Origin: Constantimarinum furrinae
Lineage (GTDB): Bacteria > Bacteroidota > Bacteroidia > Flavobacteriales > Flavobacteriaceae
Assembly: GCF_014295415.1 (NCBI RefSeq)
Contig: NZ_CP052909.1
Span: forward strand, 2,170,001-2,234,000
DNA: 64,000 nucleotides
Direction: 5' to 3'
Position 1 is the first letter of the stretch; every line of letters begins with the position of its first letter. Under the pieces are notes generated by a model, which worked only from the letters and a program-made list of their open reading frames with translations, ran no database searches and was not told where the DNA came from. Below, one piece after another: positions 7,035-15,681 of the stretch. The position numbers were made by a program, and so were the translations under genes.

Positions 7035-9887
7035 ATGCCCAAAAATGCTTCTTTGAAATCCATCTTAATTATCGGCTCCGGACCTATAGTCATTGGCCAG
7101 GCATGCGAATTCGATTACTCGGGTTCTCAATCACTGAGGTCACTACGGGAAGATGGAATTGAAACCATTTTAATTAACTCGAATCCTGCAACCATCATGA
7201 CCGACCCCACAATGGCCGATCATGTTTACCTGCTTCCCTTAACTACCAAATCCATCATAAAAATTCTTAAGGAACATCCTCAAATTGATGCGGTTTTACC
7301 AACTATGGGGGGGCAAACCGCTTTAAATCTGTGTATAGAAGCAGATGAAAAGGGGATATGGAACGATTTTAATGTTGAGCTTATTGGGGTAGATATTGAT
7401 GCCATTAACATAACTGAGGATAGAGAACAGTTTCGTAACTTAATGGAGAAGATCGGGGTACCCATGGCTCCTCAAGCCACAGCAAACTCTTACCTCAAAG
7501 GAAAGGAAATTGCTCAGGAATTCGGGTTTCCTCTTGTAATTAGAGCCTCATATACCTTAGGAGGAGCTGGAGCATCTATCGTATTTAAAGAAGAAGATTT
7601 TGATGAATTGCTTACACGCGGACTCGAAATTTCCCCTATTCATGAGGTGATGATCGATAAGGCTATGATGGGCTGGAAAGAATACGAGTTAGAACTGTTG
7701 CGTGACCACAACGATAATGTAGTGATCATTTGTACCATAGAAAATATGGATCCTATGGGAATTCATACCGGGGATTCCATTACGGTAGCACCGGCAATGA
7801 CCTTAAGCGATACCACCTTCCAGCGGATGAGGGATATGGCCATCAAGATGATGCGTAGCATTGGAGATTTCGCCGGAGGATGTAATGTGCAATTTGCAGT
7901 GAGTCCCGATGAAAAAGAAGAAATTATCGCTATTGAAATAAACCCACGAGTATCCAGATCTTCGGCTTTGGCTTCAAAGGCTACAGGATATCCCATTGCG
8001 AAGATCGCTACCAAACTGGCGATCGGATATAATTTGAATGAACTGGATAATCAGATCACTAAATCTACTTCGGCATTGTTCGAACCCACATTGGATTATG
8101 TTATTGTAAAGATCCCAAGATGGAATTTCGACAAATTTGAAGGATCGGACCGTACTTTGGGACTTCAAATGAAAGCCGTTGGGGAAGTTATGGGGATTGG
8201 AAGAAGTTTTCAGGAAGCCTTACACAAGGCTACTCAATCACTGGAGATAAAACGAAACGGACTTGGCGCCGACGGCAAAAGTTATACCGACTATGATCAG
8301 ATCATCAGCAAATTGGAAAATCCAAGTTGGGATAGGGTATTCGTCATATATGATGCCATACAAATGGGAATTCCACTGAGCAGAATACATGAGATCACCA
8401 AAATTGATATGTGGTATCTGCGACAGTATGAAGAACTCTATCTGCTGGAAAAAGAAATTTCGACTTTTACTTTAGAAACTCTGCCCCGCGAACTCTTACT
8501 TGAAGCCAAGCAAAAAGGGTACGGTGACCGACAGATCGCACATATGCTTAAATGTCTTGAGAGCCAGGTATACAATAAACGAGAAGAACTCAATATTCAA
8601 AGAGTCTATAAGTTGGTGGATACCTGTGCAGCCGAATTTAAAGCAGAAACACCTTATTACTATTCTACCTTCGAGAGCGAGATGGAAACTGCCGACGGGA
8701 ATCGTTATTCAGAAAATGACAGTGTGGTAAGTGATAAGAAAAAGATCATCGTGTTAGGATCGGGACCCAACCGTATTGGTCAGGGGATAGAATTCGATTA
8801 CTGCTGTGTACACGGTGTGTTGGCAGCTTCAGAAGTGGGTTATGAGACCATCATGATCAACTGTAATCCCGAAACTGTTTCTACCGATTTTGACGTGGCT
8901 GATAAACTTTATTTCGAACCGGTCTTCTGGGAGCATATCTACGATATCATTCGGCATGAAAAGCCCGAAGGAGTTATCGTTCAGTTAGGGGGACAAACCG
9001 CATTAAAGCTGGCTGAAAAGCTTGATCGCTACGGGATCAAGATCATGGGAACCAGTTTTTCTTCTTTAGACCTTGCTGAGGATCGCGGAAGCTTTTCCAA
9101 TATTTTAAAAGAGATCAATATACCTTATCCCGAGTTTGGTGTAGCCGAAACTGCAGACGAGGCATTGGCTTTGGCAGATCAATTAGATTTTCCGTTGCTT
9201 GTACGTCCTTCTTATGTATTAGGAGGACAGGGTATGAAGATCGTGATCAATAAAAAGGAGTTGGAAGAACACGTGGTGGACTTGCTGCGAAAAATACCGA
9301 ATAACAAGTTGTTGCTGGATCATTACCTCGATGGTGCCATAGAAGCTGAAGCAGATGCGATCTGTGACGGTGATAATGTGTATATCATTGGAATCATGGA
9401 ACATATTGAGCCTTGCGGGATTCACTCTGGAGACTCGAACGCAACCTTACCTCCGTTTAATTTAGGGGAATTTGTGATGCAGCAGATCAAGGACCATACT
9501 AAAAATATAGCACTAGCTTTAAATACCGTTGGGCTTATCAATATTCAGTTTGCCATAAAGGATGACAAGGTGTATATCATTGAAGCTAACCCGAGAGCGT
9601 CGAGAACGGTTCCATTTATTGCCAAGGCCTACGGCGAGCCGTATGTAAATTATGCCACAAAGGTGATGTTAGGTCATAGTAAGGTAACCGACTTCGATTT
9701 TAATCCGCAATTGGAAGGATTTGCCATAAAACAGCCGGTCTTCAGCTTCAATAAATTCCCGAACGTAAACAAGCAACTGGGACCTGAAATGAAAAGTACC
9801 GGGGAGAGTATATTGTTTATCGATAGTCTTAAAGACGACGAGTTTTACGAGCTGTATTCACGTAGAAAGATGTATTTGAGTAAGTAG
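7035..9887 (+). CDS. carB: Carbamoyl-phosphate synthase large subunit
   Basis: CarB makes carbamoyl phosphate from ammonia (supplied by CarA), bicarbonate and two ATP for pyrimidine and arginine synthesis. Both ATP-grasp halves are present: the first from about residue 1 with GSGPIVIGQACEFDYSG, the second from about 560 with GSGPNRIGQGIEFDYCC. The protein has 950 residues, about 120 fewer than the E. coli enzyme, and stops just after the second synthetase half, so the C-terminal MGS-like domain that binds UMP and ornithine is missing. This shorter form is usual in Bacteroidota as far as I recall. carA is not in the window. Confidence 0.97.
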   Translation: MPKNASLKSILIIGSGPIVIGQACEFDYSGSQSLRSLREDGIETILINSNPATIMTDPTMADHVYLLPLTTKSIIKILKEHPQIDAVLPTMGGQTALNLCIEADEKGIWNDFNVELIGVDIDAINITEDREQFRNLMEKIGVPMAPQATANSYLKGKEIAQEFGFPLVIRASYTLGGAGASIVFKEEDFDELLTRGLEISPIHEVMIDKAMMGWKEYELELLRDHNDNVVIICTIENMDPMGIHTGDSITVAPAMTLSDTTFQRMRDMAIKMMRSIGDFAGGCNVQFAVSPDEKEEIIAIEINPRVSRSSALASKATGYPIAKIATKLAIGYNLNELDNQITKSTSALFEPTLDYVIVKIPRWNFDKFEGSDRTLGLQMKAVGEVMGIGRSFQEALHKATQSLEIKRNGLGADGKSYTDYDQIISKLENPSWDRVFVIYDAIQMGIPLSRIHEITKIDMWYLRQYEELYLLEKEISTFTLETLPRELLLEAKQKGYGDRQIAHMLKCLESQVYNKREELNIQRVYKLVDTCAAEFKAETPYYYSTFESEMETADGNRYSENDSVVSDKKKIIVLGSGPNRIGQGIEFDYCCVHGVLAASEVGYETIMINCNPETVSTDFDVADKLYFEPVFWEHIYDIIRHEKPEGVIVQLGGQTALKLAEKLDRYGIKIMGTSFSSLDLAEDRGSFSNILKEINIPYPEFGVAETADEALALADQLDFPLLVRPSYVLGGQGMKIVINKKELEEHVVDLLRKIPNNKLLLDHYLDGAIEAEADAICDGDNVYIIGIMEHIEPCGIHSGDSNATLPPFNLGEFVMQQIKDHTKNIALALNTVGLINIQFAIKDDKVYIIEANPRASRTVPFIAKAYGEPYVNYATKVMLGHSKVTDFDFNPQLEGFAIKQPVFSFNKFPNVNKQLGPEMKSTGESILFIDSLKDDEFYELYSRRKMYLSK

Positions 9888-9962
9888 TTCTTTTGTGATT
9901 TTAGAGCCTCCTAAATTTTTTATTCGTAAATTACTAGGGATAAATCTCTCAAAATCATTACT

Positions 9963-10535
9963 ATGAAAAGAATTTTACTATCCCTGCTGGCACTTTTTGC
10001 CTTTGCTATTAACTACGCTCAAACTACACATAACATCAATTGGTTTACAGGAGCGTCCCCTGGCACTACAATAGTTGCCTCAGGAGACACGGTTAATTGG
10101 ATCTGGACCGATGGAGCTTCACATTCGGTAACATCAGATTCAGGCAGTACCGAAACTTTTGACAGCGGTATTCTCCCTAATGGTTCAACGTATAACAGGG
10201 TGTTTACCGATCCCGGAAGCAATCCGTATTTTTGTGTCGTTCACCCTATGATGCAAGGCACTATTGAAGTTGCCCTTATTGGAGTTGAAGAGGATAGGCA
10301 CTTAACTTTTCAGTATTACCCCAATCCTGTAAAGGATTATTTAAAAATTGATTCTCCTTTGATCATTGATAGTGTTCAATTATTCGATTATAACGGTAAA
10401 CTCTTAATGGACGCACCGGTAGCTAATAAAGCTACCAATATCTATATGGGAGTTTTTCCTGAAGGGCTATATTTCCTCACTGTTCGATCAGGAGATGCTG
10501 TAAAGGCGATTCAGGTAGTTTTGGATAAAGATTAA
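9963..10535 (+). CDS. Secreted cupredoxin with type IX secretion C-terminal domain
   Basis: A signal peptide ending at YAQ is followed by a plastocyanin/amicyanin-like domain. Type 1 copper ligands are visible: His54, Cys91, His94 and Met97 in CVVHPMM, with the C-x2-H-x2-M spacing of amicyanin. Residues from about 110 (FQYYPNPVKDYLKI to the end) form a Por-secretion-tail sorting domain recognised by the type IX system. It probably acts as an extracellular or surface-held electron carrier. It stands alone after carB. Confidence 0.85.
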   Translation: MKRILLSLLALFAFAINYAQTTHNINWFTGASPGTTIVASGDTVNWIWTDGASHSVTSDSGSTETFDSGILPNGSTYNRVFTDPGSNPYFCVVHPMMQGTIEVALIGVEEDRHLTFQYYPNPVKDYLKIDSPLIIDSVQLFDYNGKLLMDAPVANKATNIYMGVFPEGLYFLTVRSGDAVKAIQVVLDKD

Positions 10536-10585
10536 ACATAGGTAACTATTACTATAAATTCTATTTCTAATTGTAATCGGGTTTT

Positions 10586-10954
10586 TTAATTTCTGTTGAA
10601 GTGCGGGGATTGTTCCTCTTCCACATCCGAAATAAAATATTTGGTATCACCCCAGAAAAAGAAGGTATCAAAGCGCTCTTCGTAGGTTAGTTTTACATAC
10701 TTACCCTGAAACTCCTTTAATTTTTGGATTACTTCTTCCTCCTTGTCCAAAACCGAAAACGAAAATATCTGGGCACCGCTAATCCCCTGACTTATCTCTC
10801 CTTCCCAGGTTTTTACAACCACGCCTTTATGACTGAATTTGATCAACTCACCGGCACGAGTACCTTCACTATATGGCACAAAAGATACAAACAGAAAATA
10901 AAGGATGTAGATGCCAACTAGACCTCCAAGAATGATAAGTAGTATTTTTTTCAT
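10586..10954 (-). CDS. Conserved small membrane-anchored protein, function unknown
   Basis: The 122-residue protein has one N-terminal hydrophobic helix (residues 4-30) and a soluble part with ISGAQIFSFSV and GKYVKLTYEERFDTFFFWGDTKYFI, which looks like a small beta domain. Homologues are, from memory, common in flavobacteria and sometimes misnamed 6-phosphogluconate dehydrogenase; nothing here supports that name. It starts 6 bases after the rmuC stop on the same strand and may be cotranscribed. Confidence 0.6.
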   Translation of the reverse strand: MKKILLIILGGLVGIYILYFLFVSFVPYSEGTRAGELIKFSHKGVVVKTWEGEISQGISGAQIFSFSVLDKEEEVIQKLKEFQGKYVKLTYEERFDTFFFWGDTKYFISDVEEEQSPHFNRN

Positions 10955-10960
10955 GATAAT

Positions 10961-12283
10961 TTAATCTTCATCTTCCTTCGCCTTGCTTAAAAGCTTCTGG
11001 TCAATGTGTTTGCTGGCTTTGGATCCCAATTTTTTCAACCGTTCTACCCGAGTGATAAGGTTGCCCTTACCTGTAAGTTTTTTCATGGTGGTATCGTAAC
11101 TTCCTTTTACCGTGTTTAATTGATTACCCACTTTTAAAAGGTCATCGGTGAGGTTGACAAACTGGTCGTATAGTCGTCCTGCCTGAGTCGCGATCTCCAG
11201 AGCATTCTGCTGTTGTTTTTCATTAGTCCACATACTGTCTACAGTGCGCAACGTAGCGAGCAGGGTAGAAGGAGTTACGATCACAATATTCTTTTCGAAA
11301 GCCCAGTTATACAGATTAGTGTCACTATTAAGCGCAACAGCAAAAGCCGGTTCTATGGGAACAAAAAGCAATACAAAATCCGGACTCTCTATCTTATAAA
11401 TATCCTGATAGTTCTTCGCACTAAGTTGGTCAATATGTTTTTTTAATGAGCTTACATGCTCCTTTAAAAACCTACCTCGGTCATCTTCGTCTTCGGCATT
11501 TACAAAACGCTCATAAGCGCTTAAGGAAACCTTGGAATCGATGATCATTTTTTTATTATCGGGCAAATGCAAAACCACATCAGGGAGTACCCTGCGACCG
11601 TCATCATTGGTAAAACTGTTTTGCACAAAATATTCCCTGTCTTTTTCCAGACCGCTTTTTTCCAGTACCCGCTCCAGCACCAGTTCGCCCCAATTTCCCT
11701 GGATCTTACTGTCTCCCTTCAAGGCTTTGGTTAGGTTGGTGGCTTCCTTGCTCATTTGTTCGTTGAGTTCCTTAAGTCCGATGATCTGCTGCCGCAGCAT
11801 GGCATGACGGTCTATGCTTTCTTTGTGAGTGTCTTCAATACGTTTTTCAAAGTTCTTTATCTTCTCCTGCAAGGGGTCCAGAATCGTGGTTAGGTTTTCT
11901 TTATTCTGAAGGGTGAACTTCGTGGATTTCTCATCCAGGATCTTATTGGCCAGATTTTCAAATTCTTTGGTGAATTTCTCCTGAAGTTTTTCTACTTCAG
12001 CTTTTTGTTCCCGATGCCTTTGCTCCAGATTATCGAATTGAGAATTTCGTCGGGTAAGTTCAACGTTGAGAAATTCCTTTTCTTTTCGTATCTCTTCCCG
12101 CTCTTTTAGTACGTTTTCAAAACGTTCCTGAAGCTTTTCTTCCTGATGTTGTGCCTGAAGCAATCGTTCTTCCAGTTTCCCGGACTCACTTTTCATTTTA
12201 AGACGGGCGAACAGATTGCCCAAAAAAGCACCAATCAGTATACAGACTGCTGCCAGAATTAAAAAGAGGAAGGTTTCGTTCAT
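10961..12283 (-). CDS. rmuC: DNA recombination protein RmuC
   Basis: RmuC proteins limit inversions between short inverted repeats and are predicted nucleases. The 440-residue protein has an N-terminal membrane helix, a long coiled coil (about residues 30-190, rich in E, K, Q and R), and the RmuC domain with KGDSKIQGNWGELVLERVLE, LPDVVLHLPDNKKMIIDSKVSL and the LLFVPIEPAFAVAL segment. Length and order match the family. It follows btuD on the same strand after 75 bases. Confidence 0.9.
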   Translation of the reverse strand: MNETFLFLILAAVCILIGAFLGNLFARLKMKSESGKLEERLLQAQHQEEKLQERFENVLKEREEIRKEKEFLNVELTRRNSQFDNLEQRHREQKAEVEKLQEKFTKEFENLANKILDEKSTKFTLQNKENLTTILDPLQEKIKNFEKRIEDTHKESIDRHAMLRQQIIGLKELNEQMSKEATNLTKALKGDSKIQGNWGELVLERVLEKSGLEKDREYFVQNSFTNDDGRRVLPDVVLHLPDNKKMIIDSKVSLSAYERFVNAEDEDDRGRFLKEHVSSLKKHIDQLSAKNYQDIYKIESPDFVLLFVPIEPAFAVALNSDTNLYNWAFEKNIVIVTPSTLLATLRTVDSMWTNEKQQQNALEIATQAGRLYDQFVNLTDDLLKVGNQLNTVKGSYDTTMKKLTGKGNLITRVERLKKLGSKASKHIDQKLLSKAKEDED

Positions 12284-12358
12284 TTTTTACAATCGGATTG
12301 TAGGGAGATTTACAGTGTAACTATTAGATATTGCGTAACGTAAAGATAGGGACAATTT

Positions 12359-13153
12359 CTATTCTTTTATTCCGAATTTTCCTGTTTTCCCATCAAAATC
12401 TATAGTTTCTGAAGGAAATAATGCATCAAATCTTCCGGCTTCGATGAGCGAACACGGACTTCCAAAATATGTCCTTTCCGGCGTCATTACGATCAACTTA
12501 TTGGCAAGTTGTATCGCCAGATCGATCTCGTGGGTTGAGAACAATATGGTCTTTCCCGTCTCGTTGGCCAGCTTTTTAAGCAGTTTTACAATATAGGCGC
12601 GATGATAGAGGTCTAAGTGGGTGGTGGGCTCATCTAATAGTATAAGAGGTGTGTCCTGCGCTAAAGCCCTTGCAATGATCACCCGTTGTAACTGCCCGTC
12701 ACTGAGCTCAAAACATTTGCGATGCGATAAACTTGTAGTTTCTGTACTTTTAAGAGCTTCTTTTATAACTATTTTATCGTTATCGGATAAGGTTCCCAAC
12801 CAATTGGTATGTGGTTGTCTTCCTAATGAGACCAGCTCCAGTACCGAAAGATTTCGCGAAGCCTGTGCTTCGGTTAGCACCACGCTAAGAAGACCGGCGA
12901 GTTCAATGGAATTATAGGCACTTAGATCATTTCCATTCAATGTAATTGTACCGCTTAATTTCGGTTGCATAGCGGCCAAAGTACGCAGTAGGGTTGATTT
13001 TCCAATTCCGTTTGCACCCACAAGACCAATGAGTTCTCCTTTTTGTAATTCAAAATTGATCCCTTCAGATATTACCGAGGAATTCTTTTTGTTGAAATAA
13101 CCCACTGCGAGATCTTTTGCCTGAAGCACCGTATGTTTTTCTTCCGAAGTCAT
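12359..13153 (-). CDS. btuD: Vitamin B12 / iron-type ABC transporter ATP-binding protein
   Basis: The 264-residue ATPase has Walker A GANGIGKST, the signature LSDGQLQRV and Walker B LILLDEPTTHLD, in the FecE/BtuD subfamily. Its start overlaps the permease stop by one base, so the three genes form an operon btuF-btuC-btuD. Specificity for cobalamin is inferred from the divergent riboswitch and receptor; the ATPase alone cannot distinguish B12 from siderophore uptake. Confidence 0.85.
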   Translation of the reverse strand: MTSEEKHTVLQAKDLAVGYFNKKNSSVISEGINFELQKGELIGLVGANGIGKSTLLRTLAAMQPKLSGTITLNGNDLSAYNSIELAGLLSVVLTEAQASRNLSVLELVSLGRQPHTNWLGTLSDNDKIVIKEALKSTETTSLSHRKCFELSDGQLQRVIIARALAQDTPLILLDEPTTHLDLYHRAYIVKLLKKLANETGKTILFSTHEIDLAIQLANKLIVMTPERTYFGSPCSLIEAGRFDALFPSETIDFDGKTGKFGIKE

Positions 13154-14184
13154 TAAAACAATAATTTACGTTTTCTCACCAGCAACCAGATCACCACAGG
13201 AGCTCCAATAAGCGAAGTGATCGCATTTATGGGCAGGGTATATTCGGTGAAAGGCAATTGTGCTATAGTGTCGCAGAGCAACATTAAAATACTTCCGCTT
13301 AGAATTACCGCAGGCAGCAAGATAAGATGGTTAGAAGTGGTAAAAAACTGTCGCGTTAAGTGCGGAACGGCGAGCCCGACAAAAGCGATTGGTCCGGCAA
13401 AAGCGGTGATACTCCCGGCCAGAATGCTAGTTGCGATAATGATGATGAAGGTGGTTCGTTTCATTCGAAGGCCCATGCTCTTTGCATAATTTTCACCCAG
13501 TAACAATGCATTCAGTGATTTACTACTGAAGAAGGCAAGAAAAATTCCAAAGAAAAAGCAAAAACTTAGAATAAGAATTCCTTTCCAGGACATATTTCCA
13601 AGACTACCGAAGCCCCAGAAAATATACTGCTGCAATTGTTCGGCATTACTGAAATACGACAACACAGCGACGATAGCAGCCGTTACGCTTCCAAACATGA
13701 GTCCGATGATGAGTATCGCCATAGTATCCTTAACTCTTAGAGTCACAGCCAGAACAGCAAGAAGTACCAAAAAGCTGCCAACCGCCGAAGCGATCACCAG
13801 ACTCCATTCGCTTAACAGCATACTTCCAAAAAAACCACCAAAGGCCCCGGCACCTAGAATTAGAAAAGCAACACCCAAGCTGGCTCCGCTGCTTAACCCC
13901 AGAACAAAGGGACCTGCCAACGGATTTCGAAACAAGGTCTGCATTAACAAGCCTGAGACTGCGAGTCCGCCACCCGATAACATGGCAGTAATTGCTTTGG
14001 GAAGACGGTAATCCAATACGATATATTCCCAGCTGGCCTTTGAAGCGCCATTACCGAGAAGTGTGGAAAAAACTTCGCCCAACGCGATGTTCACCGATCC
14101 CAGACTTATATTGATCATAAAGACTACGAAGAGCAGCAAGCATAATGCAATAAATGGTTTTCGATATGATCTGGTGAGTTGCAT
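13153..14184 (-). CDS. btuC: Vitamin B12 / iron-type ABC transporter permease (FecCD family)
   Basis: The 343-residue protein has about ten hydrophobic segments and FecCD family landmarks: RLPKAITAMLSGGGLAVSG near residue 60, NPLAGPFVLGLSSGASLG, and GPIAFVGLAVPHLTR, which contains the coupling-helix region that meets the ATPase. It overlaps both neighbours by one base. It forms the membrane channel for cobalamin import if the context assignment is right. Confidence 0.87.
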   Translation of the reverse strand: MQLTRSYRKPFIALCLLLFVVFMINISLGSVNIALGEVFSTLLGNGASKASWEYIVLDYRLPKAITAMLSGGGLAVSGLLMQTLFRNPLAGPFVLGLSSGASLGVAFLILGAGAFGGFFGSMLLSEWSLVIASAVGSFLVLLAVLAVTLRVKDTMAILIIGLMFGSVTAAIVAVLSYFSNAEQLQQYIFWGFGSLGNMSWKGILILSFCFFFGIFLAFFSSKSLNALLLGENYAKSMGLRMKRTTFIIIIATSILAGSITAFAGPIAFVGLAVPHLTRQFFTTSNHLILLPAVILSGSILMLLCDTIAQLPFTEYTLPINAITSLIGAPVVIWLLVRKRKLLF

Positions 14185-15320
14185 TATTCGATCCGGCTAA
14201 AAAAATACAATTGGTGTTCCGGTAAAAGTTCGGGGTGAAGGATCTTAATGATGTCCTTTAAGACCAGATCCGGGCGGTTCGGTGCCAATTCGTAATACAG
14301 CACCCCTCCGGTTTCACCTTTTCTAGTTGTAAAGCTGTAGATATGGTTGTTTTGAAACGGATCAAACTGGGCGTACACACTGTGTGCATCTTCCATTTGC
14401 TGCTTGCTTACAAATTGACCCGGTCCAATCCAGTACTCGGCATTCTTCCCTTTTTCTAAAACCGCTTCTAGATTGAGGGATAAACTGCCTGTCCCCTCGG
14501 TATCATTCCAGAGATAGTCACCGTTGGCATCTTTTATAAACTGAGCCGCCCAACTGTTTCCCTGCGGAAGATACCAAACATCCTTATACATGGCACCACT
14601 AAGTACTTTGGGTGTTTCGGTTGCCTTAGCAGCCGTTTCCCTTGCAGCATTGTATCCTGTTTCAATGGTTTTAAAAATACTATCGGCTTCTTTTTCTTTT
14701 CCGAAGAGTACTCCGAAAAATTTGATCCATTCGGCTTTCCCCAGAGGAGTCGTTTCGGTCCAATCGGCGTTATAGATCACAGGTATTCCTGTCTTTTGAA
14801 TGGTGTTTACGGTACTGTTGTTTCCTTCTACCGCAAAGGTTACGACCACATCAGGGGAAAGATCGATAAGGACTTCGGTGTTGATGTCTTCATTTTTTCC
14901 CAGTTCCATTATTTTACCATCTGCGATCATTCTTCTGGTTGCTTCGGAAGAAATATAATCCAGATTGGGAAAGCCAACCAGTTTTTCTGAGACTTCAAGC
15001 ATTTCAAGAGAGGGAATGTGCGTAGTAGAGGTAACTACGATGTTTTTCAGTGGAAGTTCCACCACCGCATCGAATTCTCCTGAAGGAGCCTCAAAACCTT
15101 CGTTTACGAGCGCATATTTAAATTCTTGTTCGGCATCCGGCCACGGATTACTGAGTGTCAATACTTTATAGTTGTCGAATTGTTCGATGGAAAAGCCTTT
15201 GGCGTATTCTATATTTAATATTTCTGAAGAGGCTTCAGACAGTGGGGATCGCTGCGGGTCTTTGCACCCAAGGGCAGCTATAAAAACTAAAAGGAAGAAT
15301 ACTGGTTTTTGCATATTCAA
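14184..15320 (-). CDS. btuF: Substrate-binding lipoprotein, BtuF-like
   Basis: A lipoprotein signal with LGC near residue 19 leads the 378-residue protein. It has the BtuF/FhuD type helical-backbone fold signs: VVTSTTHIPSLEMLEVSEKLVGFPN, LIDLSPDVVVTF and GIPVIYNADWTE. It delivers the ligand to the permease encoded next to it. The gene starts about 60 bases from the -7 box of the divergent riboswitch-receptor unit. No riboswitch is seen in its own orientation. Confidence 0.83.
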   Translation of the reverse strand: MNMQKPVFFLLVFIAALGCKDPQRSPLSEASSEILNIEYAKGFSIEQFDNYKVLTLSNPWPDAEQEFKYALVNEGFEAPSGEFDAVVELPLKNIVVTSTTHIPSLEMLEVSEKLVGFPNLDYISSEATRRMIADGKIMELGKNEDINTEVLIDLSPDVVVTFAVEGNNSTVNTIQKTGIPVIYNADWTETTPLGKAEWIKFFGVLFGKEKEADSIFKTIETGYNAARETAAKATETPKVLSGAMYKDVWYLPQGNSWAAQFIKDANGDYLWNDTEGTGSLSLNLEAVLEKGKNAEYWIGPGQFVSKQQMEDAHSVYAQFDPFQNNHIYSFTTRKGETGGVLYYELAPNRPDLVLKDIIKILHPELLPEHQLYFFSRIE

Positions 15321-15378
15321 AAGTAAGATGATTGAATAAAACAGGAAGAAATAAAGACATTAATTTTAATAATTGTGG

Positions 15379-15386
15379 TATTTTTG
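15379..15386 (+). promoter_or_regulatory. Putative -7 box for the cobalamin riboswitch transcript
   Basis: TATTTTTG fits TAnnTTTG and lies just upstream of the conserved aptamer. The -33 element is not obvious. Confidence 0.5.
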
Positions 15387-15389
15387 ATG

Positions 15390-15565
15390 CGAATTCAGGT
15401 GAGCGCAATGCGCGTTCTTAAAAGGGAATTCGGTGAAAAACCGAAGCTGTTCCCGCAACTGTAAGCCTTCCGCGAAAGCGGATCGTGCCACTACATAACC
15501 ACTGTTTTGAATGTACCAAAACGGGAAGGTAGCACCATAGGCGAGCCAGGAGACCTGCCGGATTC
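15390..15565 (+). ncRNA. Cobalamin (adenosylcobalamin-type) riboswitch
   Basis: Conserved blocks occur in order: AGGTGAGCGCAATGCGCG, AAAAGGGAAT, CGGTGAAAAACCG, GCTGTTCCCGCAACTGTAAGC, a variable arm, a TGCCACT segment and GCCAGGAGACCTGCC near the 3' end. This is a complete aptamer. About 115 bases separate it from the receptor start, room for an expression platform. It should repress the B12 receptor when cobalamin is plentiful. Confidence 0.93.
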
Positions 15566-15681
15566 ATAACTATTTTGTCAAACTTTCGGGATAAAGGTTT
15601 GGGAAACATAAACGAACGGTTGTTGCTAACAAACAACCTGCAGTTCTGCTTTCCTTTCTATTTCCGTTTTTAATCTTAAAA

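Noticed and set aside
15418-15636. Minus-strand frame over the riboswitch
   Set aside because: It is antisense to the conserved cobalamin aptamer and has no protein features.
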